A DNA stretch of 17,479 bases from an uncultured Lachnospiraceae bacterium (GCA_948468325.1 CAOKHR010000015.1:1-17479), one strand, 5' to 3'. Shown: positions 7,551 through 15,907, numbered from the stretch's first letter. Program-made: numbers and translations. Notes: generated from the sequence alone by a model not told the origin.

Positions 7551-7588
7551 TTTAGCGCTATAAAGCTTCAAAGCTTCAAAGCGCTAAA
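7551..7588. promoter_or_regulatory. Probable operator: inverted repeat over the transcription start
   Basis: Two 9-base arms TTTAGCGCT (7551-7559) and AGCGCTAAA (7580-7588) face each other around a 20-base centre. Each arm holds the 6-bp palindrome AGCGCT. The centre carries two tandem copies of AAAGCTTC (7562-7569 and 7570-7577). Its position immediately after the -10 box suggests repression by a dimeric or tetrameric regulator, which is not encoded in the window. As RNA it could instead form a hairpin at the very 5' end of the transcript. Confidence 0.6.
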
Positions 7589-7616
7589 CTAAAATATTTT
7601 TACAGGGAGGACTTTT

Positions 7617-9149
7617 ATGAAGCTCATTTTATTAATTCTCTATTTTGCGGTATTGATTGGCATTGGCCTGTACTGCAGGAAGCATGCTACTGACGTAAAC
7701 GGATTTGTACTGGGCGGCCGTTCTGTAGGCCCCTGGCTTACTGCATTTGCATATGGCACATCATATTTTTCGGCAGTTGTGTTTGTAGGCTACGCCGGAC
7801 AGTTTGGATGGAGATACGGTATTGCCGCTACCTGGGCAGGAATCGGCAATGCAATTATCGGCTCTCTTCTGGCATGGGTTGTATTGGGACGCCGGACACG
7901 CATTATGACGCAGCATCTGGATTCCGCCACGATGCCGCAGTTTTTCGGACAGCGTTTTGGCAGCAGGCCGTTAAAGATCGGCGCATCTGTGATTATCTTT
8001 ATTTTTTTGATTCCTTATACGGCATCTCTTTATAACGGTCTTTCCAGATTGTTCGGGATGGCATTTAATATTGATTATTCTGTCTGTATTATATTAATGG
8101 CAGTGCTGACAGCGATTTATGTAATTGCCGGAGGATACATGGCTACAGCTATTAATGACTTTATCCAGGGGCTTATTATGCTGATGGGTATTGTTGCGGT
8201 AATTGCGGCTGTAATCAGCAGTAAAGGCGGATTTATGGCGGCTTTGGACGGACTGGCAAGAGTGGCGGATGAGACGGTTGCAGCGACGCCCGGCGTTTTT
8301 GCTTCATTTTTCGGACCGGACCCGTTAAATCTTTTATTTGTTGTTATTCTGACTTCCCTTGGTACCTGGGGGCTGCCGCAGATGGTGCAGAAGTTTTATG
8401 CGATTAAAGACGAGGGCTCCATTAAAAAAGGAACGATTATTTCTACATTGTTTGCGCTTATAGTAGCCGGCGGATGTTATTTTCTGGGAGGTTTCGGAAG
8501 ATTATTTTCAGACCAGATTGATATAGAGGCCAATGGATTTGACTCTGTGATTCCTACCATGCTTTCCGGACTTTCCCCGATGCTGATTGCACTTGTGGTT
8601 ATTCTTGTGCTTTCGGCGTCTATGTCTACGCTGTCATCTTTAGTTATGGCATCAAGCTCTACATTGACAATCGATTTTTTAAAGGAGATTTTTTTCCGGA
8701 AAATGAGTGAGAAAAAGCAGGTGCTCTGCATGCGATTTCTGATTGTAGTATTTATTGCGATTTCTTCGATTCTCGCATTGATTCAGTACAAGAGTTCCGT
8801 TACATTTATTGCACAGCTTATGGGAGTATCCTGGGGGGCGCTTGCAGGAGCTTTCTTAGCGCCGTTTATGTATGCGCTGTATTCAAAAAGAGTGACAAAG
8901 GCAGCCTGCTGGACAAGTTTTATTTTCGGTTCGGTTTTAATGCTTGCAAATATTTTCTTTAAAAATTCTTTTCCGGAAATTATGCAGTCTCCGATTAACT
9001 GCGGTGCAATTGCCATGCTGGCGGGCATTGTCATTGTACCCGTAGTAAGTATATTTACGCCGAAGCCAGACAAAAAGCTGGTAGACGATGCATTTGCCTG
9101 CTATGAAGAAAAAACAGAAGTGGCCAAAAAAACGGCATTGGGTAAATAA
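7617..9149 (+). CDS. Sodium:solute symporter family (SSS) transporter
   Basis: A 510-residue integral membrane protein with about 13 hydrophobic segments and a charged cytoplasmic tail. The order of segments and motifs fits the SSS family, which imports sugars, amino acids, vitamins or sialic acid with Na+. Supporting features are the GFVLGGRSVGPW stretch near residue 30, the conserved GGYMATAINDFIQG region in the middle, and LVLSASMSTLSS in a later helix, where SSS proteins place Na+-binding Ser/Thr residues. GGGAGG sits six bases before the ATG. The gene follows the sialidase terminator and has its own promoter and operator. Because SSS includes SiaT-type sialic acid carriers, sialic acid import is a reasonable idea, but the sequence alone does not fix the substrate. 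The next gene is unrelated to sugar uptake. Confidence 0.85.
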   Translation: MKLILLILYFAVLIGIGLYCRKHATDVNGFVLGGRSVGPWLTAFAYGTSYFSAVVFVGYAGQFGWRYGIAATWAGIGNAIIGSLLAWVVLGRRTRIMTQHLDSATMPQFFGQRFGSRPLKIGASVIIFIFLIPYTASLYNGLSRLFGMAFNIDYSVCIILMAVLTAIYVIAGGYMATAINDFIQGLIMLMGIVAVIAAVISSKGGFMAALDGLARVADETVAATPGVFASFFGPDPLNLLFVVILTSLGTWGLPQMVQKFYAIKDEGSIKKGTIISTLFALIVAGGCYFLGGFGRLFSDQIDIEANGFDSVIPTMLSGLSPMLIALVVILVLSASMSTLSSLVMASSSTLTIDFLKEIFFRKMSEKKQVLCMRFLIVVFIAISSILALIQYKSSVTFIAQLMGVSWGALAGAFLAPFMYALYSKRVTKAACWTSFIFGSVLMLANIFFKNSFPEIMQSPINCGAIAMLAGIVIVPVVSIFTPKPDKKLVDDAFACYEEKTEVAKKTALGK

Positions 9150-9240
9150 AAAGCAGATATTTTGTCCATACTTATACATATGACAGATTAGAGGATGCCT
9201 GAAAATTTTAGCGGGCATGTTCTGGAAAGGCATGGGCAAG

Positions 9241-10470
9241 ATGAAAACATTACAGGAACTGTATCAGGAAATTTTAAAAAAGGAACAGGAAAAAGGCAGG
9301 AATCTTTCGGGTGAATACAATGCTTATCCGATGGACTGTCTGCTTCATCCCAAACAGTATGCTCCGGTAATTTCAACAGGAGGATGTGAATCCTGCGGAG
9401 AAGACGGAGATTGTATAGACAGCTGCATTTTCGATGCCATAGAAAAAATTCATGGGAAAATATATATTGATCCGCAGAAATGCACCGGATGCGGCGCATG
9501 TGTAGATGTCTGCAAAATGGGACGCCTGATTGCAAATAAAGAAATTTATCCTGTGCTGGATATGCTGTGCGACCGTGACAGAGAAGTGTATGCACTGATT
9601 GCTCCCGCATTTGTCGGACAGTTCGGAAAAGAAGCGACAGTGGGAAAACTGCGGTCGGCATTTAAACGGATTGGCTTTTTTGGTATGGTAGAGGTGGCGG
9701 CATTTGCGGATATTCTGACGTTGAAGGAAGCGCTGGAATTTGACCGTCACGTACAAAAAAAAGGAGATTTTCAGCTTACAAGCTGCTGCTGTCCTGTCTG
9801 GATTTCTATGATTCGTGACATCTATAAAGATTTGGCCGGACACGTTCCGGGAGCGGTATCGCCGATGATTGCAGCCGGAAGAGTGGTAAAAAAGCTGCAT
9901 CCGGATGCCGTTACGGTTTTTATCGGACCATGTCTGGCAAAAAAGAGAGAAGCCAGAGAAGCGGATATTTCAGACGCCATAGATTATGTTCTGACGTTTC
10001 AGGAGGTTTTGGATTTTTTTGAAGCGGTCAATCTGGACCCTGCGGCGCTTGCAGAAGATGAAAGGGAGCATTCTTCCAGAGCGGGGCGGATTTATGCCAG
10101 AACGTCAGGTGTTTCCGAGGCGGTGAAACGGACTGTGGAGCAGTTAAGTCCGAAGAAAGAGGTAAAGGTAAAAGCGGAGCAGGCAGACGGCGTTTTAGCC
10201 TGCAAAGCATTGATTGAGAAAATACAAAAAGGGGAAACAAACGGGAATTTTTTTGAAGGGATGGCATGTAACGGCGGCTGCATTGGCGGACCAAAGGTTT
10301 TGATTTCCAAAGAGGAGGCAAAAGATCTGGTCAATGATTACGGTGATGCGGCAGCCTATCAGACGCCGCTGGAAAATCCCTATGTGAAGGAGCTGTTAGA
10401 AAGGCTTGGCTTTACGGATATTATGGATTTTCTGGAGCACAGTGATCTTTTGACAAGAGAGTTTGCATGA
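9241..10470 (+). CDS. [FeFe]-hydrogenase-like protein with N-terminal ferredoxin domain
   Basis: The start is placed at ATG 9241, ten bases after GGAAAGG, giving 409 residues. In-frame ATGs at 9217 and 9232 have poor or badly spaced ribosome binding sites. The N-terminus binds two [4Fe-4S] clusters: Cys49, 52, 58, 62 and Cys81, 84, 87, 91. The rest is the [FeFe]-hydrogenase large-subunit domain: an ADILTLKEALEF segment, L1 TSCCCPVW (180-187), L2 IGPCLAKKREA (Cys231) and L3 FFEGMACNGGCIGGP (Cys343, Cys347). All H-cluster cysteine positions are present. L1 has an extra Cys, and L3 has Asn and GGP where the classic form is MACPGGCxxGGG. It is therefore a divergent hydrogenase: either a real ferredoxin-linked H2 enzyme of the short group or a redox/H2 sensor. 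No small subunit, HydE/F/G maturase or NAD-binding partner is nearby. A strong terminator follows. Confidence 0.82.
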   Translation: MKTLQELYQEILKKEQEKGRNLSGEYNAYPMDCLLHPKQYAPVISTGGCESCGEDGDCIDSCIFDAIEKIHGKIYIDPQKCTGCGACVDVCKMGRLIANKEIYPVLDMLCDRDREVYALIAPAFVGQFGKEATVGKLRSAFKRIGFFGMVEVAAFADILTLKEALEFDRHVQKKGDFQLTSCCCPVWISMIRDIYKDLAGHVPGAVSPMIAAGRVVKKLHPDAVTVFIGPCLAKKREAREADISDAIDYVLTFQEVLDFFEAVNLDPAALAEDEREHSSRAGRIYARTSGVSEAVKRTVEQLSPKKEVKVKAEQADGVLACKALIEKIQKGETNGNFFEGMACNGGCIGGPKVLISKEEAKDLVNDYGDAAAYQTPLENPYVKELLERLGFTDIMDFLEHSDLLTREFA

Positions 10471-10472
10471 TG

Positions 10473-10514
10473 AAAAAAAGCTTTCGCGTGAAACAAACGC
10501 GGAAGCTTTTTTTT
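10473..10514 (+). terminator. Intrinsic terminator after the hydrogenase-like gene
   Basis: The arms AAGCTTTCGCGT (10478-10489) and ACGCGGAAGCTT (10497-10508) pair over 12 bases with one T-G wobble. They are extended by A/T pairs, close a 7-base loop and are followed by T to 10514. The A-run on the left means it may also work on the minus strand. Confidence 0.9.
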
Positions 10515-10576
10515 GGAGAAAATGAGACGTTTTGCGGCAGAAAATTGTATTTATATTGAAAGGCAGGTGAGAGGGA

Positions 10577-11053
10577 ATGGGTTCTTCATTGCGTACGGGT
10601 GGAGAAATAGAAGAAATTTATAACCGCCATATAGACACAGTATACCGTGTCTGCTTTTCCTTTATGAAAAATGCTGCAGACGCAGAGGACATGGTACAGG
10701 AGACATTTTTAAAGCTGATTGCGGGAAACAGGCAGTTTCAGTCGGAAAATCATGAGAAAGCATGGCTGATTGTTACGGCTTCCAATACCTGTAAAAATGC
10801 TTTGAAGCACTGGAGGCGGAAAGTAGAAAATATCGACGACTATACAATGCTGTCGGATTCGGCGGCTGCTTCGGAGGATACGATGCTTTCTGCAATTCTT
10901 GCATTGCCCGTAAAATATAAAGAGGTGGTTTATTTGTATTATTATGAAGGATATCAAACGCCGGAGATTGCAAAAATGCTGCATTGTTCGGATTCAACGG
11001 TGCGGAACCGGCTTGCAAGAGCCAGAAAATATCTGAAAAAAACGATGGATTAG
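10577..11053 (+). CDS. ECF-type RNA polymerase sigma factor
   Basis: A 158-residue sigma-70 family protein with only regions 2 and 4, typical of ECF factors. Region 2 contains the helix with DAEDMVQETFLKLI (about residues 35-48) that contacts the core enzyme and the -10 element. Region 4 is a helix-turn-helix in EGYQTPEIAKMLHCSDSTVRNRLARARKYL, which would read the -35 element. AGGTGA lies six bases before the ATG. The stop codon runs straight into the ribosome binding site of the next gene, so the two are co-translated. That neighbour is a single-pass membrane protein, the usual partner that holds ECF factors inactive until a signal arrives. No clear promoter was found; a TATATT at 10552 has only a poor -35. 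The regulon and the signal cannot be read from this window. Confidence 0.9.
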   Translation: MGSSLRTGGEIEEIYNRHIDTVYRVCFSFMKNAADAEDMVQETFLKLIAGNRQFQSENHEKAWLIVTASNTCKNALKHWRRKVENIDDYTMLSDSAAASEDTMLSAILALPVKYKEVVYLYYYEGYQTPEIAKMLHCSDSTVRNRLARARKYLKKTMD

Positions 11054-11065
11054 GTGGTGGTTTTG

Positions 11066-12082
11066 ATGAGAAAAGAAATTTATGACGCTTATGAAACAAT
11101 AAAACCGGATGAAGAGGCAAAAAAAAGAATGTTAAAAAATATAAAATCTCTTTCGGCGGAGGATTTTAACAGGAGGAATGAATCTATGAGAAAAGCAAAA
11201 TCAAAACGTATGCTGCGTATTGCCGCGGCAGCAGCGGTTGCTGTGATGGTGCCTGTCACAGCGTATGCAACAGGACTGTTCGGGCTGCATGAAATCAATT
11301 TGGGGAAGAAAGAATTTGAGGTTCCCGTGCGGATTGAAGATGGGGAAAACAGTACGGAAGATAAATTTGAAATGGCAAAATTTAAGGTGGATATGATTTC
11401 TCTTCAGGGGATGGCGGACAGTCCGGAAGCGAAAGCATGCAGCGAATGGACGGATTTTTATGAAAGCTATGACGCGGACGGTTCCATTGCTGCCGAAATA
11501 GGAAATGAGCCTACGGAATTCAGGGAAGAATACGGAGCTTATTCCTGCTATACGAAAGAAATGGCGGACAAAATAGATGAACTCTGTGAAAAGTATCAGC
11601 TGAAAAAAAGAGAAGAACCTGTGATTGAAGATGATTATAAAAAAATATTGGACAGGTATGGAATCGGGGACATCTTAAAGCCATCGGAAGATGTCATCAA
11701 TACGATGCAGGGCGAAGTCTGTGATTCAGACGGAAATTTCAATTTGGGAGGAGAAATTACATTTCCGGAAAATCCCGAATGCGCTGTTATATACGAATTC
11801 ACACGTTCCGTAAAAGGCTTTTTTGATACGGCTGTCTTAAATATCGGGAATGTTGACGAGTATGAGCAGTGGGAATACGAAACCCAATGCGGGGAAACAG
11901 TGCTTCTGGCAAAAAACGGCGACAAAGCGCTGATTATTACGGACAAAGAAGAGTCTTTTATTTCCGTTTGCATGGACGGTTATCTCCGGAAAGAGGCAAA
12001 CAGCGTATGGGAGCCTTATGAAATTAGCAGAGAAGAGCTGGAAAAGATTGCGGACACGTTTGATTTTTTGCTGATTCCGTAA
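11066..12082 (+). CDS. Single-pass membrane protein, probable anti-sigma factor
   Basis: The start is set at ATG 11066, eight bases after AGGTGG that overlaps the sigma stop codon; GTG codons at 11054 and 11057 overlap that site. The 338-residue protein has a charged N-terminal helix (DAYETIKPDEEAKKRMLKNI) facing the cytoplasm. One membrane helix rich in Ala/Val follows at about 49-70, then an acidic outer domain of about 265 residues. I do not recognise a named fold with certainty. The last 90 residues (LLAKNGDKALIITDKEESF onward) recall the outer domains of Clostridial sigma-regulator proteins. The N-terminal layout matches proteins next to ECF sigma genes in Lachnospiraceae. No zinc-binding anti-sigma HxxxCxxC motif is visible, so it is not a ZAS-type factor. 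The outer domain is presumably the sensor; its ligand is unknown. Confidence 0.7.
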   Translation: MRKEIYDAYETIKPDEEAKKRMLKNIKSLSAEDFNRRNESMRKAKSKRMLRIAAAAAVAVMVPVTAYATGLFGLHEINLGKKEFEVPVRIEDGENSTEDKFEMAKFKVDMISLQGMADSPEAKACSEWTDFYESYDADGSIAAEIGNEPTEFREEYGAYSCYTKEMADKIDELCEKYQLKKREEPVIEDDYKKILDRYGIGDILKPSEDVINTMQGEVCDSDGNFNLGGEITFPENPECAVIYEFTRSVKGFFDTAVLNIGNVDEYEQWEYETQCGETVLLAKNGDKALIITDKEESFISVCMDGYLRKEANSVWEPYEISREELEKIADTFDFLLIP

Positions 12083-12142
12083 GTGATTTGACAGGAACGC
12101 CTTTTTAAAAGAATTGAAAATTAAGACAAGTTTAACTACTAT

Positions 12143-12171
12143 TTGGAACAGCCTGTGCATAAAAATATAGT
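12143..12171 (+). promoter_or_regulatory. Upstream promoter (P1) of the pyruvate oxidoreductase gene
   Basis: TTGGAA (12143-12148) and TATAGT (12166-12171) are 17 bases apart; an overlapping TATACT starts at 12171. A transcript from here would carry a leader of about 180 bases with the hairpins at 12183-12215. Confidence 0.6.
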
Positions 12172-12182
12172 ATACTTTATGA

Positions 12183-12218
12183 GACTGCTCCAGAGGAGCA
12201 TGTCATACTGGGATGCCC
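12183..12218 (+). other. Two tight hairpins in the pyruvate oxidoreductase leader
   Basis: TGCTCC AGA GGAGCA (12186-12200) forms a 6-bp stem with a 3-base loop, extended by GAC / GTC around one bulged T. About five bases on, CTGGG ATG CCCGG forms a second 5-bp stem. An A-rich single-stranded stretch follows. The first element is also a DNA dyad just downstream of P1, so it could be a protein-binding site instead of an RNA element. It matches no riboswitch class that I know. Confidence 0.4.
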
Positions 12219-12259
12219 GGAGGGTACAAAAAAATATACAAAAAATCTTGTCGAAAGTA

Positions 12260-12288
12260 TTGATTTTTTGGCATGGGAACTATATAGT
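12260..12288 (+). promoter_or_regulatory. Downstream promoter (P2) of the pyruvate oxidoreductase gene
   Basis: TTGATT (12260-12265) and TATAGT (12283-12288) are 17 bases apart. The start would fall near 12295, leaving a leader of about 65 bases with a small GGTGT / ACGCC hairpin (12303-12317) and the AGGAGG. Confidence 0.5.
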
Positions 12289-12361
12289 AATATATTAGAG
12301 ACGGTGTAAAAAACGCCAAAATCTGGTAGTTAAAACATTATTCTTTTAAGGAGGAAATCAA

Positions 12362-15300
12362 ATGTCAAGAGCAAAACAGTCAATGGATGGTAATACGGCT
12401 GCCGCACATGTTGCGTATGCGTTTACAGATGTTGCGGCTATTTACCCCATTACACCTTCCAGCCCAATGGCAGATACGGTTGACCAGTGGTCTGCGGCAG
12501 GACAGGAAAATATCTTTGGAAATCAGGTAAAAGTAGTAGAAATGGAATCAGAAGCAGGGGCTGCGGGGGCAGTTCACGGTTCCCTTGCAGCAGGCGCTTT
12601 AACAACTACTTTTACGGCATCACAGGGACTTTTACTTATGATTCCGAATATGTACAAGATTGCAGGCGAGCAGCTTCCGTGTGTATTTGACGTATCTGCA
12701 CGTACTGTAGCGACTCAGTCTTTGAACATTTTCGGTGATCACAGTGACGTATATGCCTGCCGTCAGACCGGTTTTGCAATGCTTTGCGAGACAAACCCGC
12801 AGGAAGTTATGGATTTAAGCCCGGTTGCCCATTTAGCAACTATCGAAGGCAAAGTTCCGTTTATCAATTTCTTCGACGGATTCCGTACATCTCATGAGAT
12901 TCAGAAAATCGAGAAATGGGATTATGCAGATCTGAAAGAAATGTGCAATATGGATGCTGTCAAAGCATTCCGTGACCATGCACTCAATCCGGAGCATCCG
13001 GCTATGCGCGGTTCCCACGAGAATGGAGACGTATTCTTCCAGCATCGTGAGGCATGTAATCCGGTTTATGATGCGCTTCCGGCAATCGTTGAAAAATACA
13101 TGGCAAAAGTGAACGAAAAACTCGGTACAAACTATGGTTTATTCAATTACTACGGAGCAGAAGATGCTGACCGCGTAATCGTTGCTATGGGTTCGATTAA
13201 CGATGTAGCAGAAGAAGTTATTGATTACTTAACAGCAAAAGGCGAGAAAGTCGGACTTGTAAAAGTACGTCTGTACCGTCCATGGGTATCCGAAGCTTTC
13301 TTAAAAGCACTTCCGAAGACAGCAAAGAAAGTGGCTGTTTTAGACAGAACAAAAGAGCCGGGTTCTTTAGGAGATCCGTTATACTTAGATGTTGCAGCTA
13401 CCCTGCGTGAAGCCGGATTAGATGCAATCGTACTGACCGGCGGACGTTATGGCTTAGGTTCGAAAGATACACCGCCGTCTTCTGTATTTGCCGTATACAA
13501 AGAGCTTGAGAAAGACGCTCCGAAAGCACGTTTTACTATCGGTATCGTAGACGATGTGACAAACTTAAGCTTACCGGAAGTAAAACCGGCTCCAATCACA
13601 GCAGCAGAAGGTACCGTAGAATGCAAGTTCTGGGGACTTGGCGGAGACGGTACGGTAGGTGCAAACAAGAACTCTACCAAAATTATCGGTGACCATACGG
13701 ATAAATATATTCAGGCATACTTCCAGTATGACTCCAAGAAAACAGGCGGCGTTACCATTTCACACTTAAGATTCGGTGACAAGCCAATCAGAAGCCCATA
13801 TTACATCAATCAGGCTGACTTTGTAGCATGCCACAATCCGGCTTATGTAAACAAAGGATTTAAGATGGTACAGGATGTAAAACCGGGCGGCGTATTTATG
13901 ATTAACTGCCAGTGGTCAGATGCAGAATTAGAGCACCACTTAAATGCAGAAGCAAAGAAATATATCGCAGACAACAATATTCAGTTATATACAATCAATG
14001 CCATTGACAAGGCAATCGAAATCGGTATGGGCAAACGTACCAACACGATTTTACAGTCCGCATTCTTCAAACTGGCAAATGTAATGCCTATCGATGATGC
14101 AGTTGACTTTATGAAACAGGCAGCAAAGAAATCCTACGGCAAGAAGGGTGACGATGTTGTCAACATGAACTACAAAGCTATTGATGCAGGTGTGGACGCA
14201 GTACATAAAGTAGAGATTCCCGCTTCCTGGTCTAACCCGGCAGCAGATCCTGCTCCTGCAGAGTTAAAGGGACGTCCGGAAACTGTAAAGATGGTAAAAG
14301 AGCTGATGAATCCCATTTCCCTTATGGACGGCGATTCCCTTCCGGTTTCCGCATTTATGGGTAACCCGGACGGCCAGTTCGAGCACGGTGCAGCAGCATA
14401 CGAGAAGCGCGGTACAGCCGTAACGGTTCCTACCTGGGATGCTGAGAAATGTATCCAGTGTAACCAGTGTGCATTTGTATGTTCCCATGCAACCATCCGT
14501 CCGTTTATGTTAAGCGAGGACGAGGTAAAAGCAGCTCCGGGCAACATCAAACTTGCAGATACAAAGCCAAAGGCAAGCGAGTACAAATATACGATGAGCG
14601 TATCTCCTTTAGACTGTATGGGATGCGGCGAGTGTATTACCGTATGTCCGGTGGGCGCTATCGCTATGGTTCCCCAGGAATCCCAGGCAGAAGAGCAGCC
14701 GGTATTCGATTACTTGGTAGCAAACGTAGGCAAGAAACCTGGAATGCCTGCAGACAATACTGTAAAAGGTTCTCAGTTCAACCAGCCGCTGCTTGAGTTC
14801 TCAGGCTCCTGTGCAGGTTGTGCGGAAACTTCTTATGCACGTTTGATTACACAGTTATTCGGAGAGCATATGTATATCTCCAATGCAACAGGATGTTCCT
14901 CAATCTGGGGAGGTCCGGCTGCAACATCACCATATACGGTAAATAAAGATTCCAAGAAAGGTCCGGCATGGGCAAACTCCTTATTCGAGGACAATGCAGA
15001 GCATGGACTTGGAATGCAGATTGGACAGAAAGTACTTCGCGACCAGGCGATTGCAAGTGCGGAAAAATCTGCATCTTCCGATAAAGCAAGCGCAGAATTC
15101 AAAGCTGCTTTTGCAAAATTTATGGAGACAAAAGACGATACAAGAGCAAATGCAGCAGCTACAGACGCACTTGTTGCAGAGCTTGAAAAAGCAGCGGCTG
15201 CAGGATGCCCGGGCGCACAGGCAGCTCTTGAAAAGAAAGATTATCTGGCTAAGAAATCCATCTGGATTTTCGGCGGCGACGGATGGGCTTATGACATCGG

Positions 15301-15907
15301 CTTCGGCGGATTAGACCATGTACTTGCTTCCGGTGAAAATGTAAATGTCATGGTATTTGATACAGAGATGTATTCCAATACCGGCGGTCAGGCTTCCAAA
15401 GCTTCCAACATCGGCGAGGTTTGCCAGTTCGCGGCTTCCGGTAAAGATATTGGAAAGAAGAGCCTTGCAGAAATCGCTATGAGCTACGGCTACGTTTATG
15501 TGGCACAGATTGCTCTTGGCGCAAATATGGCACAGGCTGTGAAAGTAATCGCAGAAGCAGAAGCTTACAACGGACCGTCTCTGATTATCGGATATGCTCC
15601 ATGTGAGCTTCACGGTGTAAAGGGCGGTATGAACCACTGCCAGGATGAGATGAAGAAAGCAGTTGCAGCAGGCTACTGGAATCTCTTCTCTTTCAATCCG
15701 GCATTAAAGGCAGAAGGCAAGAATCCGTTTACTCTGACATCCAAACCGGGTGACGGAACATATCAGGATTTCTTAAATAACGAGACACGTTACAGCCGTC
15801 TGGCAAGGTCCTTCCCGGAGCGTGCAGAGAAATTGTTCGCAGAATCCGAGCAGGCTGCAAAAGACCGTTATGAGCATCTGTTAAGATTAGTAGAGCTTTA
15901 CAAATAA
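12362..15907 (+). CDS. nifJ: Pyruvate:ferredoxin (flavodoxin) oxidoreductase
   Basis: A full-length 1181-residue homodimeric-type enzyme that turns pyruvate and CoA into acetyl-CoA and CO2 while reducing ferredoxin. The active-site residues fall at the same numbers as in the Desulfovibrio africanus enzyme: Thr31 in YPITPSS, Glu64 and Arg114. The inserted ferredoxin domain binds two [4Fe-4S] clusters: Cys697, 700, 703, 707 and Cys752, 755, 758, 762. The proximal cluster uses Cys817, 820, 845 and 1081. The thiamine diphosphate site is GDGWAYDIGFGG (Asp973), followed by MYSNTGGQ. A consensus AGGAGG lies seven bases before the ATG. Codon use is biased towards CGT, ATC, AAC and TTC compared with the genes around it, as expected for a very highly expressed protein. 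It is monocistronic with two candidate promoters and a terminator. The symbol porA is also used for this gene. Confidence 0.97.
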   Translation: MSRAKQSMDGNTAAAHVAYAFTDVAAIYPITPSSPMADTVDQWSAAGQENIFGNQVKVVEMESEAGAAGAVHGSLAAGALTTTFTASQGLLLMIPNMYKIAGEQLPCVFDVSARTVATQSLNIFGDHSDVYACRQTGFAMLCETNPQEVMDLSPVAHLATIEGKVPFINFFDGFRTSHEIQKIEKWDYADLKEMCNMDAVKAFRDHALNPEHPAMRGSHENGDVFFQHREACNPVYDALPAIVEKYMAKVNEKLGTNYGLFNYYGAEDADRVIVAMGSINDVAEEVIDYLTAKGEKVGLVKVRLYRPWVSEAFLKALPKTAKKVAVLDRTKEPGSLGDPLYLDVAATLREAGLDAIVLTGGRYGLGSKDTPPSSVFAVYKELEKDAPKARFTIGIVDDVTNLSLPEVKPAPITAAEGTVECKFWGLGGDGTVGANKNSTKIIGDHTDKYIQAYFQYDSKKTGGVTISHLRFGDKPIRSPYYINQADFVACHNPAYVNKGFKMVQDVKPGGVFMINCQWSDAELEHHLNAEAKKYIADNNIQLYTINAIDKAIEIGMGKRTNTILQSAFFKLANVMPIDDAVDFMKQAAKKSYGKKGDDVVNMNYKAIDAGVDAVHKVEIPASWSNPAADPAPAELKGRPETVKMVKELMNPISLMDGDSLPVSAFMGNPDGQFEHGAAAYEKRGTAVTVPTWDAEKCIQCNQCAFVCSHATIRPFMLSEDEVKAAPGNIKLADTKPKASEYKYTMSVSPLDCMGCGECITVCPVGAIAMVPQESQAEEQPVFDYLVANVGKKPGMPADNTVKGSQFNQPLLEFSGSCAGCAETSYARLITQLFGEHMYISNATGCSSIWGGPAATSPYTVNKDSKKGPAWANSLFEDNAEHGLGMQIGQKVLRDQAIASAEKSASSDKASAEFKAAFAKFMETKDDTRANAAATDALVAELEKAAAAGCPGAQAALEKKDYLAKKSIWIFGGDGWAYDIGFGGLDHVLASGENVNVMVFDTEMYSNTGGQASKASNIGEVCQFAASGKDIGKKSLAEIAMSYGYVYVAQIALGANMAQAVKVIAEAEAYNGPSLIIGYAPCELHGVKGGMNHCQDEMKKAVAAGYWNLFSFNPALKAEGKNPFTLTSKPGDGTYQDFLNNETRYSRLARSFPERAEKLFAESEQAAKDRYEHLLRLVELYK

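Noticed and set aside
9194..9218. ATGCC / GGCAT hairpin before the hydrogenase-like gene
   Set aside because: Only five base pairs with a long AT-rich loop, so it is too weak to call a terminator or regulatory element.
9188..9900. Overlapping minus-strand frames antisense to the hydrogenase-like gene
   Set aside because: The plus-strand frame has every expected motif, and the antisense frames show no domain or ribosome binding site.
12083..12120. Terminator after the anti-sigma-like gene
   Set aside because: There is a short T-run but no stem longer than four base pairs, so none is annotated.
14170..14586. Minus-strand frame of 138 codons inside the pyruvate oxidoreductase gene
   Set aside because: It lies within the ferredoxin domain coding region and is an antisense shadow.
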